A stretch of DNA of 64,000 nucleotides from Henckelia pumila. Its lineage: Eukaryota; Streptophyta; Magnoliopsida; Lamiales; Gesneriaceae. The stretch covers positions 992,001 to 1,056,000 of the forward strand of contig NW_027331833.1 of assembly GCF_033568475.1 (NCBI RefSeq). Direction: 5' to 3'. The notes under the pieces are model-generated. The model did not search any database, was not told the DNA's origin, and saw nothing but the letters and a program-made list of their open reading frames with translations. Shown piece by piece: positions 1 through 11,755 of the stretch (position 1 is its first letter; every line of letters starts with the position of its first letter). A program made the translations under genes and the position numbers.

Positions 1-849
1 GACTTCAAACCTTGATCACTTCTTCTTCGGTTCGAATTCAAAGTTCTTGAGTCGTTGGCCTTCAATACGAATCTGAAATTGAAGAATACAAATGCTATAA
101 CATCAAAAACATCTCAAATAATACCTCAGCTCAATCATAGGCTATCAAAACGGCCTCAAAGCATACACCGACGGCGTAGCGATTAAAAATCGATAACCGA
201 CAAAATATCAAAATCAATATCAGCTTCATAAATGTAATATAGCAGCAATATAACATCATAAACCAGCATCTCAGCAGCTATAAGTTTAACATATAATCTG
301 GAAAATCATAAGAGATACAACCGCTATTTGTTCTTCGTATCAGTTTCGAACATACAAGATATAAACATTCAAGAACATGTACACATGAACGAATCCTGAT
401 TCCTTAAATATTTTGATTTCGAAATCTGTTAGAAACATCATAATACTTACATCAAATCGAAGCTCTCGTCGTAAGGATCGCGGTGCTATTTTCGAAATTA
501 AAATCGGATAACCGGATCAAAAGATACAAGGATTTGAAAATCAAAAATCAAATGAAAAGAAAAAGATCTCGACCTTGCTCTGTAAATTCTGAATCTAATA
601 TGAGTTTCACACGTTGAAAGCTGACTCCTCAATTAACAAAATTGGATATGTATTAACATAATTTCAATTTATCCCCTGAAACTTCATAAATTGCAATTCA
701 GTCCTCGGCCCTCTTTTTAATTCAATTTCAATCCTAAATAATTTAAAAATATTAGAATTTAAATCGAAACTCTAAATATTCCCAAATTAAATATACTCGG
801 ATTAAAATTAAATAAGTTCGGATTAAATCAAATAATCTCGTGCCTTACA
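1..849 (-). repeat. 3' LTR of gypsy-1 (partial)
   Basis: Collinear with 8117-8964 at about 96% identity. It ends, in plus orientation, with GCCTTACA, the complement of the LTR start TGTAAGGC. The first roughly 780 bases of the LTR in plus orientation are beyond the window. Confidence 0.93.
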
Positions 850-862
850 TTTCTCCCCCACT
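850..862 (-). other. Polypurine tract of gypsy-1
   Basis: On the minus strand this reads AGTGGGGGAGAAA, directly followed by the LTR start TGTAAGGC. This is the expected plus-strand primer position for an LTR retrotransposon. Confidence 0.85.
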
Positions 863-892
863 AAGGTATGAGTTCGTCCTCGAATTCATAAG

Positions 893-2335
893 TGATAGGT
901 TCATAATATTTATATTTTTAGTGTCATATTTCTTGGCTTTTTATCTTTTGCATATGTTAATTGGTGTATTTTTGTTGTGTTTTGTAGTTGGAGGAATTTT
1001 GATGATCTTAAACAAAATTTGGGCTAAAAGAGTTGAATTCTATCACATTTGGAGTTGCCAAGAGAAATTTTGATGAATTGAGCAAACTAGAAGAGGATCT
1101 GGATCAAGGTGTGGGCGCGTTGTGTTACTACGCTATTACTGTCTAGTAGGGGATAGAAGATTTCAGAATTTGAGAAGAAAATACCATATTTGAGGAATTA
1201 TAAGTATGGTATTTAAGTTATGGAAGATTTTTTTGAAGAGAAGATTTTTAGATAAATAAAGATAGTTAGAGATTTTCTATTTAAAACAATATCTCTACAT
1301 TATCTTTTAGTTAGACTTTATCTTTTTTTTTAATTTTAGACTTTATCTTTTTCCTTTTTTTCTAGGCTCTAGACGTTAGTTTTAGTTTTTAGGAATTTCT
1401 AGAGATTTCTGCTCTTGCTCTTCTACACGCTCTGCACGGCCAGAGACAGAGGAATTTTCTTCTTCTTTTCCTCTTCATAATTTCTAGGTTTAATCTTTTA
1501 TATTTCTAGAGAATTATGAAGCCAACTATGCTTGGCTAAGTTTTTAATTCTGATTCAAGGATATTTTCTGGTATTTCGATTATCACTGTGAGGTTATGTG
1601 TTTAAATTGATGTTCTTGTCTGTTTCTAGTATTTGTTAATTTATGATTTATTTCATGAAAGTTGTGGGCAGATTAATCTGACAAATTAATTTGATTTATG
1701 ATTTTCTATTGCTAACCATGAGTTCAGTGATCCGTAATTGTCATGAATGATTGGTACTTGAGTAGCGATAGATTAAGTGTGTTGTGCTATCATAGCATGT
1801 TTGATCTAAATAAATTAATCGAACTAGATTTAACAGTTGCAGCTATCTCGATTGTTAGATTTTAGGATTAACTGCTTTCACAAATCGAAAAGCTATTTTT
1901 AATAAATATGGAAGGCTATCGTGCCCAGTTGATTATTGATAAGTTTTGACTGGATGCTGGGTTTGGTCAATTAAAATAGGAGAACACAAAAATCTTAGTG
2001 GCTATCCCTATGATTTTAAGGTTAATTGCTAGGAACTGCATGAATATATTATTTGTTAGCCGATGACCAGTGATATAATTGAAATACGGAAATTTCTTGA
2101 ATCAGAGTTTGGTAAATTATTGAAGTTCGTATCTATTTAATTGTTCATCTCATTTATTTAATTCTCGCTTATTTTTATTTTTATTTCTACTGCATACCAA
2201 AAACCCCCCTTTTAGTTTCATTCACTTGAAAGAAATAAATATATGTTCCCTGTGGATTCGACACTGCTCATTACTATACTCATTTTGTTAGGGAGTAGAA
2301 ATTTTAAGTTTGTTGGCTGACGACAAGGCCTAACA
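893..2335 (+). mobile_element. Solo LTR nested in gypsy-1
   Basis: A 1443-bp block begins TGATAGG and ends CCTAACA, a TG...CA pair with near-inverted ends. It is flanked by perfect 5-bp direct repeats ATAAG at 888-892 and 2336-2340. It holds no pol domains, so it is best read as a solo LTR left by LTR-LTR recombination. The right end, with a 'ccctgtggattcgac'-type stretch near 2250, resembles the U5 ends of large plant gypsy elements, which is the only basis for the plus orientation. It inserted between the pol stop and the polypurine tract of gypsy-1 and is therefore younger than gypsy-1. Confidence 0.82.
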
Positions 2336-2407
2336 ATAAGCAATCTAGATATGCAGTCTGTATTCACATAAGAATAAAGAATAACATAAACTGAATAAGA
2401 ACTCACA

Positions 2408-5400
2408 TCAGTGGAATAGATAGGGAAATCTATGCCTCATGTCTTCTTCGACTTCCCATGTAGCCACTTCAACTCCATGCCGATTCCACTGAATCTTCAC
2501 CAATGGAATGGTCTTGTTTCGGAGTTGTTTTTCCTTCCTATCAAGTATCTGAATCGGCTGTTCAAAGTAGCTAAGAGTTTCATCTAATTCAGCTTCATCA
2601 GGTTGCAAGATATGAGATTCATCAGGTTGGTACTTTCGAAGCATCGAGACATGAAATACATCATGGATACCAGATAAAGATGTAGGAAGAGCGAGTCAAT
2701 AAGAAAGATTGCCTATCTTCTTGAGTATCTCATACGGCCCAATAAATAGTGGAGATATCTTTCCTCGCTTGCAAAATCTGACTGTGCCCCTGAACGGTGA
2801 AATTTTCAAGAACACTTTATCTCCCTGTTCAAAACTCGCATATCTGGATTGTCTATGCTGCGTTGTTCTCATTCTCTGTTGAATCAACTTTACCTTCTCA
2901 GTCATCTGTCTGATCATATCTGGTCTCAATTCAGGTACCTCTGACACATCATCCCAATACAGTGGCGATCGACACTTCTTTCCATACAGTGCTTCGAATG
3001 GAGCCATCTCAATACTAGTCTGATAACTGTTGTTATATGATAACTCCACCAATGGTAATGAATTTTGCCATGTAGTACCAAAATCGAGTACTACAGCTCT
3101 AAGCATATCCTCAAGAGTCTGAATAGTTCGTTCAGATTGTCCGTCAGTTTGAGGATGATAAGCGGTACTCAAATGTAAACGCGTACCTAACGCTTGCTGT
3201 AGGCTATGAAAAAAGTGCGAAGTAAATCTAGGATCACGATCAGATACAATCGACTTTGGCACACCATGGAGTCTTACTACTTCTCGAATATAAATTTCTG
3301 TCATATGATCATGACGATAAGTCATTCGATATGGAATAAAACACGCAGATTTCGTCAACCTGTCAATGATCACCCAAATAGCATCTCATCCTCGGGATGA
3401 CCGTGGCAATTTCGTCACAAAATCCATGGAAATGTGGTCTCATTTCCATTCAGGAACAGATAAACTCTGTAATAAGCCACTCGGTTTCTTCCTCTCAGCC
3501 TTCACCTGTTGGCAATTTAGGCATTTTGATACAAATCCAGTCACATCAGACTTCATTTGTTTCCACCAGTACTGATTTTTTAGATCATTATACATTTTTT
3601 TGCCTCCAGGATGTACACTGAATCGACTACAATGGGCTTCTTTCAAGATATTTTATCTCAAATCTGAAAGATCGGGAACAACAATTCGGTTATTCACATA
3701 CAAAATACCATCAATACTGACCTTATACTCAGATTGATGCCCTGATCGGATCATTTCAATCGACTTCTGAGCACTTAAGTCTGATTTGTGTGCTTCTTTG
3801 ATTCAAATCAACAATTCAGGCTCAGCACTGATAGCACAAATTTTCATTGGTCTTCTATTTGTCTCAAATATTAATCCAGAAATACGACAATCTTCAATCA
3901 AATTAGATACACCTATAGTAGACAAGGATAAATCATATACCTTCCTACTTAGGGCATCTGCTGCATTTGACTTCCCTGGATATTATTTGATTTCACAATC
4001 GAAGTTTTTCAATAAGTCAAGCCATCTTCTTTGTCTCATGTTCAGCTCAGATTGTGAAAACAGATACTTCAAACTCTTATGATCAGAAAATATTTCGAAA
4101 TTCTCACCGTACAGATAATGTCTCCAGATCTTTAATGCAAAGACGATATCTGCCAATTCAAGATCATGAATTGGATATATGACTTCATGTGGTTTCAGTT
4201 GTCGAGAAGCATAAGCAACAACATGTCCTTTCTGCATCAAAACACAACTCAAACCTTGGTGAGAAGCATCACAATACACAACAAAATCACCAGTACCTGA
4301 AGGGATTGTCAAGACTGGTGTTGTAGTTAATAATTTCTTCAGCTCAATAAAACTAACTTCACAAGCTTCAGACCAAACAAATGGTGCATTCTTCTGTGTA
4401 AGCTGAGTAATAGGCTTCGCAATAGACGAGAAATCTTTGATAAATCGACGGTAATAACCTGCTAAGCCCATAAAACTTCAAATTTTTGGCACAGATGTCG
4501 GTCTCTTCCAACTGATCACTGCTTCAACTTTGCTTGGATCAACTGAAATACCATCTCCTGAAATAATATGGCCAAGAAAAACAACTTTCTGTAACCAAAA
4601 TTCACATTTTGACAACTTGGCATAAAATTTCTCTTCTCGTAGAGTTCTCAATACAGTTCTGAGGTGTTCAACATGATCACACAGATTCTTAGAGTAAATC
4701 AAAATATCATCGATAAAGATAATCACAAAGTCATCTAGATACTTTTGAAATACTCTATTCATCAATCCCATAAATACTGTTGGTGCATTCGTTAGACCAA
4801 AAGGCATGACAATGAATTCGTAATGGCCATACCTGGTTCTAAATGCAGTCTTAGGGATATCCTCATCTCTTACCCTCAGTTGATGATAGTCGGATCGTAA
4901 ATCAATCTTCGAATATACTGACGAACCTTGCAATTGATCAAATAAGTCATCTATACGAGATAAAGGATATCGATTCTTTACCATTGCTTTATTCAATTGC
5001 CGGTAGTCAATACATAATCTCATTGATCCATCCTTCTTTCTAACAAACAAAACCGTAGCTCCCCAAGGAGAGACACTCGGTCTAATGTATCCTTTGGCTA
5101 AAAGATCTTCAAGTTGTTCTTTCAGTTCTTTCAATTCAATTGGTGTCATACGGTAAGGTGCTTTTGATATCGGTCGTGTACCTGACATCAATTCTATACT
5201 GAAGTCTACCTCTCGAAACGGAGGCAATCCCGGAATCTTTTCAGGGAAAACATCAGCGAACTCACTAACCATTGGAAAATCAGCCAATTTCGGGCTAGCT
5301 TTCAATACATCAACTGCGTAAATCAGAAATCTTTCTGCCCTTTTCTGCAATAAATAAGTCATAGAAAGAACAGATATCAAAGGAATTCTGGCTCGTGAAC

Positions 5401-6982
5401 CCTTACCATAGAAATTTCACTCGTCAGCCATCTCTGGTCTGAATCTCACAATCTTCTGAAAGCAATCAACTGTAGCTCTGTACTTGGTTAGTATATGGAT
5501 ACCGATTATACAATCAAAATCAGACAAACCAAGCACAACACAATCCATTTTAATCTCATGACCCTCAAACTGCAATGTACAATTTCTTACAGACTTCATT
5601 GATATAATACTTCTTCCCAAAGGTGATAAAATAGACACTACAGTAAATAAGGGTTCAACTGGAAATTCATGTAATGCAACAAATTGCTCAAAAATAAATG
5701 TGTGTGATGTACTAGTATCAACTAACACATAAGCAAGATAACCATAAATAGAGCAGTTACCTGCAATCATATCATCAGGTGCAGCTTGTGCTTGCTCTTC
5801 AGTTAGTGCAAAAACTCGAGCTTGTTGTCTTGGAGGTTGATTCACTGTCTGATCTCCTCCTCCTGCTCTACCTTGTGCTGCTGGTTGTGGTTGAAACGAA
5901 TGCACAGAGGATCCTTGTCTCCCGGCCTGTGCTACTGGTCTAGACGATCCAGTATCCTGTGCACTTCCAGAACCACGTTGTGGGCAAACTCGTGTAAAAT
6001 TTCCAATTTGATTACAAATGTGGCAACTACCAAAAACTCCTCTGCACTGTTCACTGGTATGGCGACCCCCACATTTGGTACAGTAGACATCAAATTTCTG
6101 TCCAGCTCTAGACTGTCTGGATCTACTTAAACTAGAAGATCTACCACCTGGACGTTTAAACTGTTTCCCTTTTCTTTTAAAGAAATTCTTCTTACTACTG
6201 CTGCTACCTCCTACATCAAATCGTGGTGGTGGTGGAATTTGTGGTTGCTCCTGCAGTTGTCTCACTGGTTGTGGCACAAATTGTGCTCCTCGTTGCCTCA
6301 ATAGTCCAACTTCAGCTCCATTTGCACGATTAAGAGCATCGGCAAAGTTGTTTGGTCATCCCATATTCACTAGAGTGAAAACATCTGGATTTAGCCCGTT
6401 TATAAACTGATTAGCTTGAGCTTCATCACTTGCAGCAATATGCGGAGCGAACTTCAGTAGGCTGGTGAACTTTGCAACATATTCTTCGATATTTAATTGC
6501 CCTTGTTTCAAACTTGCAAACTCTGCTCCCTTGTCCTTGCGATAAGAAACAGGAAATAATCGTTGATACAAAGCAGTTTTAAATACATACCATGTGATAA
6601 CTGTACCTCGGTTTTCAAATGCTCTTTTCGTCGCTACCCACCAATTCTTTGCAAGGCCATGTAATTGATGAATTATCAGTCTCACACGACAATCATCTGT
6701 ATAGTTGAGTGATTCAAATAACTGCTCGATATCCTCTAACCAATTCTCACAATCAACAGAGTTCTCAGTTTCTTGTAACGTTGGCGGTTTGAAGGAATAA
6801 AATCATTTCAACAGTGTTTCCATGGGAGTTGCAGTAGCACTCATTGTATCAGTAGAAGTACTACCATGTCCTAGTTCAGGTGCTGTCGCTGGTACCTGTG
6901 GCACTGTCTGTGCAACATTAGTCTGCTCTGGCTGATTCACTGCCAATGTCTGTCTAGGATTCGGTACTTGAAGGGGAGGCAT
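2408..6982 (-). pseudogene. gypsy-1 gag-pol polyprotein, one frame with ten premature stops
   Basis: A start codon at 6982-6980 opens a frame of 1525 codons that runs without frameshift to a TAA at 2408-2410. Domains in order: gag capsid (6685-6360 region); a zinc knuckle near 6090-5990, with Asn in place of the His of the second box; protease with DTS instead of the usual D[ST]G; reverse transcriptase (5380-4478) with an intact FIDD; RNase H (4471-3985); HHCC integrase zinc finger (3646-3440); integrase core (3373-2696); and a chromodomain-like tail (2644-2408). In-frame stops lie at 6805, 6358, 5419, 4480, 3985, 3805, 3655, 3442, 3388 and 2698 (first base, minus strand). Eight are TGA and two TAA. 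By comparison with the family, most TGAs sit where Arg (CGA) or Trp (TGG) is expected. The element cannot encode a working polyprotein. Confidence 0.93.
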
Positions 6983-7320
6983 ATCTGATAATCAAACATA
7001 TTAGTGCAAAATTCATCAATATATCATATACACAATTCTGTCTCAGTCCCTCCTATGATTAGCACTTTCATGCGTCTTCAAGAGATAGAGTTCTGATTCG
7101 TACTTCTAAATCAATACATGTTGTTATTCAGTTCAGGTATTCAACTAGCATGTAATTCTGAAAACTGTACAACATACTCTTACCATTAAATCACATACTC
7201 ATGCAATAATAAACTCTAAATATATTAAAGCATATACCATGCGAGCATGCAATAAGTAAATAAATCAATCAGAAGGACTCGATCTACCTCGCTCATCTAT
7301 TCTCAGTCTGAGAAACTTAA

Positions 7321-7332
7321 GCTCTCATACCA
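7321..7332 (-). other. Primer binding site of gypsy-1
   Basis: On the minus strand TGGTATGAGAGC lies two bases inside the 5' LTR. It matches the 3' end complement of initiator Met tRNA (TGGTATCAGAGC) at 11 of 12 positions. Confidence 0.85.
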
Positions 7333-7334
7333 CC

Positions 7335-8964
7335 TGTTGTGGGGACCTCGGGTTGCTAATCTCATCTTAGGGCAATTAACGATTAATTAACAATTAATCA
7401 TACCTTAAAAGAATACTCAATCCAAGAACTAAAAAAAATTTAAAAAATTCTTGCACCTCGCTCGATCGGTTAAACTCAACCGATCGAGCGAGAGTAAAAC
7501 TCCAACTCTCGGGTTTGAGCATTATTTGGCCTCGCTCGATCGGTTGAACTCAACCAATCGAATCGAGCGGGCACAAAAACTTGATTCTCGGGTTTGGAAA
7601 AATACAGGCCTCGCTCGATCGGTGGAATTCACCCGATCGAGCAAGCACTCTGCCCAGAAAATTCTGCAGATTACATTTCGCTAACAAGTCTGGAAATCCA
7701 ATTCAAACCATCTACAACTCAACTCAAATCATGGTTTAACAAGTCTGAAACATGAATATATACATACATAAAGTTTCAAGCATAAATCCATGCATTTCTT
7801 ACATCAAACGGATAGTGCAAAAAGCATTCAACTACAAGCTACACAAAGTCTTAAAAGTGTGCTTCAAGTTATAAAATTATTCTAACAAGTTTGATGTTAT
7901 TCAAACAAACATACTTCAGCTAAAACCCGAGTCCACAATTGCTAACATACTTGAGTTTCAAATCCCTGACTTGCGATGTCGTCTTATACCTTCTTATTTT
8001 CTTGGTTTTGAACGCTTCAAATCTGAAACATAACATCAAAACATTCATATCAAACTTCATTCAATTCTATCATTCCAAAATCGGTTCAAAATCATCATTA
8101 GATCTTCAATCAAAATGACTTCAAACCTTGATCACTTCTTCTTCGGTTCGAATTCAAAGTTCTTGAGTCATTGGCCTTCAATACGAATCTGAAATTGAAG
8201 AATACAGATGCTATAACATCAAAAACATCTCAAAGAATACCTCATCTCAATCATATGCTATCAAAACGGCCTCAAAGAATACACCGACGGCGTAGCGATT
8301 GAAAATCGATAACCAACAAAATATCGAAATCAATATCAGCTTCATAAATGTAATATAGAAGCAATATAGCATCATAAACCAGCATCTCACCAGCTATAAG
8401 TTTAACATATAATCTGGAAAATCATAAGAGATACAACCGCTATTCGTTCTTCGATTCAGTTTTGAACATACAAGATATAAACGTTCAAGAACATGTACAC
8501 ATGAAAAAATCCTGATTCCTTAAATATTATGATTTCGAATCTGTTAGAAACATCATAATACTTACATCAAATCGAAGCTCTCGTCGTAAGGATCGCGGTG
8601 CTATTTTTGGAATTAAAATTGGATAACCGGATCAAAAGATACAAGTATTTGAAAATCGAAAATCAAATGAAAAGAAAAAGATCTCGACCTTGCTCTGTAA
8701 ATTCTAAATCTAATATGAGTTTCACACATTGAAAGCTGACTCCTCAATTAACAAAATCGAATATGTATTAACATAATTGAAATTTAGCCCCTGAAACTTC
8801 ATAAATTGTAATTCAGTCCTCGACCCTCTTTTTAATTCAATTTCAATCCTAAATAATTTAAGAATATTAGAATTTAAATCGAAACTCTAAATATTCCCAA
8901 ATTAAATATATTCGAATTAAAATTAAATAAGTTCGGATTAAATCAAATAATCTCGGGCCTTACA
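7335..8964 (-). repeat. 5' LTR of gypsy-1 (complete, 1630 bp)
   Basis: In element orientation it starts TGTAAGGCCC and ends CCCCACAACA. It adjoins the primer binding site on one side and the hAT remnant on the other. It contains three palindromic repeats near its 3' end (7457-7645), annotated separately. Confidence 0.92.
7457..7645. repeat. Three palindromic repeats in the gypsy-1 LTR
   Basis: Copy 1 (7457-7492) is a perfect 15-bp inverted repeat, CTCGCTCGATCGGTT and its complement, around a 6-nt loop. Copies 2 (7531-7569) and 3 (7610-7645) are degenerate versions. They are spaced 74 and 79 bp apart, with similar spacers containing 'ctcgggttt'. They may be hairpins in the LTR transcript or dyad protein-binding sites; the sequence alone does not say which. 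Confidence 0.9.
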
Positions 8965-11534
8965 ATTTTAATAGCTAAATTCGAGTTTTTCATTGTCACA
9001 TGCTTCATATACTTAAAATGGGAAAATCTGTTACGATTGATAAGTTTTTTCAAAGGAAGAGAACAAATGAACTAGATACAACTACTGATATTACTTCATC
9101 AACAAGATCAAGCAACAACGATCTTTCATCTGAAATTCCTCCTAAAAGATTCAGAAATACAAAAAGTGAAGAGGTTGATCTCAATTCTTTGGATCGTGAT
9201 CCAGGATTACGTCGTCAAATTTGGGAATATCATCCTAATCAACAAAAATAGATTCTCCAAACTTATTTGAATCTAAAGGCACATCAACCTATTCTTGAAT
9301 AATATCCACAAAATAAAAATACTAAACACCCTCGAAGATTTTAGTTGGGTTGGTATGAGAAATTTCCTTGGTTGGAGTATTCTTTCGTTAAATATAAGGT
9401 ATATTGCTTTCCATTTTCTATCTTCAACAAGCCATTAGGATGCTCAAATCAAAATGCATTTACTGTTGATGTGTTTGATAATTGGAAGAAATTTAAATGG
9501 GAAAGATTGTGTTTTCTTAGGTCATATGGGAAAAGATAATGTATCTCACTCCATCGTATTTCTGAAAAGGCATGTTACGATTTGATGAACCAACCACAAC
9601 ATATATCAAGGAGATTCAAAAATTTTAATACTGAACAAATTGCAACTAACTGTCTTCAGTTAAAGGCTCACATACATGTGATATGATTGCTTGCACTTCA
9701 GGGAATTTCATTTAGAGGTCATGATGAGAAATCTAGTTCGTCAAATCGTGGTAATTTTCTTGAATTCTTGGATGTGCTAACAATGTATAGTGACGATCTT
9801 TCAAAGGCAATTGCGAGAGCTTCAAAAAATGCCAAGTATACAAGTCATGATATTCAAAAACAAATTCTTCACGTGCTTTCAATGAGAGTGAAAAATGCAA
9901 TTGGTGAACAAATTGGAGTTCTCAAGTATTGCATAATTGTTGATGAAGCCCGAGATGAGTCGAAAAGAGAGCAAATATCTATAGTATTGAGGTTCGTGGA
10001 TACTAATGGTTTCATTCAAAAACGGTTTTTTGGGCTTGTTCATGTATCTGATACTACTGCTTTGACTTTAAAGAATGCTATATACTCTGTTTTGGCTCAC
10101 TAAAATTTGGATGTTCAAAATATTCGAGGTCAAGGTTATGATGGTGCTCGTAATATGAGGGGGGATTTTAATGGATTGAAAGCTTTGATTGTAAAATATT
10201 GTAAAAGTGCTCATTATGTTCATTGTTTTGCTCATCGATTACAATTGGCTTTAGTTGCTGCATCAAAAAATGTGACACCTATTCATCAGTTTTTTGATAA
10301 ATTAACTTTTATGGTTAATATTGTTGGTTCTTCATGTAAACGCAATGATGAATTGAAGATTGCTCATGCGGATGATATTGCTCATTTGATTTCTATTAAT
10401 GAACTCGAGACGGGGCGTGGACTCAATCAGAGAGGTACTTTACAACGAGCTGTTGATACGCGTTGGAGTTCTCATTTGAGATCACTGACAGGTCTAATTA
10501 AGATTTTTAGTGCATCAAGTATGGTATTGTTTAATGTTATGGAGGATGGACTTCCTTCTCAACGAGCAGATGCTACATCTGTTTATGATGAAATGACATC
10601 TTTTGATTTTGTTTTTATCTTGCATCTTATGAAAGAGATTATGGGAATCACAGATATTCTTTGTCAGGCTTTACAAAGTAAGTCTCAGGATATAATAAAT
10701 GCAATGAAACTTGTATCATCGACCAAGAATTTACTTCAACAGATGAGAGAGAACAAGTTGGATGATTTGATTGTAAAAGTGAAGTCCTTTTGTGAAGTTC
10801 GAAATATTGATATTCCTGATTTTAGTGCTCCGTATATTGATAGACGAGGTCGATCTCGTCTTTGTCAAGACAATTTCAGCATTGAGCATCATTATCAGGT
10901 AGACGTCTTTTATGTCGTGATAGATTCACAGTTGCAAGAAATTAATGGGCGTTTTAGTGGTGATGCTATGGAGTTGCTCGTTCTGAGTACTGCCTTAAAT
11001 CCTAAAAATGCGATGGAGTATTTTAGAATTTCATATATATGTAAATTGGTTGAAAAATTTTATGCACAAGATTTTACAAGAGATGAAAAAGAGCAATTGG
11101 AGATTCAGTTGAAGCATTACGAGTATAATGCAGTCAAAGACTTTGACTATAAAAGTCTTTCAACCATTTCAGTGTTATGTCAATGGTTGGTGAAGACTAA
11201 CAAGTCAGTCACATACAACCTTGTTTTTAGAGTGATCGTACTTGTGCTTACTCTTCCGGTTTCAACTGCTACTACAGAAATATTTTGAAAATTTAAAAGA
11301 ACGTTGAATTCATTTTAGTTAGAGAATTGTAATTGAGACTTGATTATATCATTCAAAAAACTTTTGGCCTCTATTTTTTAGTAATATATGAATATTGTCT
11401 TTAGGTATTCTATTATTTTTTAATTATTGTATTCTTGTTATTGAAATTTATATCAAATATATAATAATTATTTTCTTGAGTTTGTATGTGTTGACGGCCC
11501 CCCCCCCCAGTATATAATCCTGGATCCGTCCCTG
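8965..11534 (+). mobile_element. hAT-superfamily transposon remnant, 5' end missing
   Basis: This stretch lies between the gypsy-1 LTR and a 17-bp candidate terminal repeat at 11518-11534, whose complement reads CAGGGACGGATCCAGGA, a common plant hAT-type end. It contains the broken transposase frame. The C-run at 11498-11508 close to the 3' end is also seen in such elements. No matching 5' terminal repeat is visible; it would lie left of gypsy-1, outside the window, if gypsy-1 inserted into this element. Confidence 0.7.
9000..11288 (+). pseudogene. hAT / ZMYM1-like transposase (DUF4371 type), broken by stops
   Basis: One plus-strand frame carries the signature order of plant TTF-type zinc-finger/hAT transposases. 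First comes a basic N terminus with 'DKFFQRKR'; the ATG at 9018 fits the family start better than 9000. A 'WYEKFPWLEYS' block of the TTF finger follows. DUF4371 spans about 9690-10400, including 'GQGYDGARNMRG' and 'VHCFAHRLQLAL'. Last is the start of the C-terminal dimerisation region. In-frame stops occur at about 9249, 9297, 9342, 9537, 9683 and 10101, and the frame ends at 11288. There the conserved dimerisation motif after 'STATTE' is lost. No frameshift is needed to read the domains through the stops. It cannot give a functional protein, although the segment from 10107 is open for 393 codons. Confidence 0.88.
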
Positions 11535-11617
11535 GCCACATGTATAAGAAAATAAAATCGCGTCTTGGCTAACAACTATAGCTTTTAGTCTAGTGGTAAG
11601 CACTTGACCCTAACGAC

Positions 11618-11630
11618 TGGTATCAGAGCC
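11618..11630 (+). other. Primer binding site of the Cassandra-like element
   Basis: TGGTATCAGAGCC is an exact match to the 3' end complement of initiator Met tRNA and lies directly after the LTR-like repeat. Confidence 0.7.
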
Positions 11631-11690
11631 AATGGCATAGGTTCGAGTCTCCCAAGAAAAATATTTATGTAGCTCTTGGGAAGAATTTTA

Positions 11691-11755
11691 GGTTAAGTGT
11701 GCATGGATGAGAGTGGTACTGGGATAGGTGACCTCTTGGGAATCCCTAGTACGTA
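11691..11755 (+). other. 5S rRNA-derived segment (not a 5S gene)
   Basis: Begins GTTAAGTGTGCATGG and continues through GGTACTGGGATAGGTGACC, about 80% like the second half of plant 5S rRNA, including the box C promoter region. The 5' half of 5S is not recognisable, so this is not a functional rRNA gene. Confidence 0.75.

Larger units (their letters stand above)
1..8964 (-). mobile_element. Ty3/gypsy retrotransposon gypsy-1 (chromovirus-like), cut by window start
   Basis: Minus-strand LTR retrotransposon. The right (5') LTR is complete at 7335-8964. The left (3') LTR is represented by 1-849 and is cut by the window edge. Between them lie a Met-tRNA-type primer site, an untranslated leader (6983-7320), one gag-pol frame (6982-2408) and a polypurine tract beside the 3' LTR. 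The order PR-RT-RNaseH-IN plus a chromodomain-like C terminus indicates a chromovirus; Tekay/Del is the likely clade but was not tested. The two LTRs differ at about 37 of 849 compared bases by my count, so this is a moderately old insertion. A 1.44-kb solo LTR of another family sits between pol and the polypurine tract. The right end abuts the hAT remnant; its target duplication partner lies outside the window. Confidence 0.93.

Noticed and set aside
7457-7645. CRISPR-like spaced palindromic repeats
   Set aside because: Only three diverged copies with similar, not unique, spacers inside a plant LTR; no cas genes. This is an LTR repeat.
11586-11660. tRNA-like A box (TAGTGGTAAGC) and B box (GGTTCGAGTC) words suggesting a tRNA gene or SINE
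   Set aside because: No cloverleaf can be drawn, and an exact Met primer site lies between the two words. The first word recurs as an LTR end at 12023; the element reads better as a Cassandra-like TRIM.
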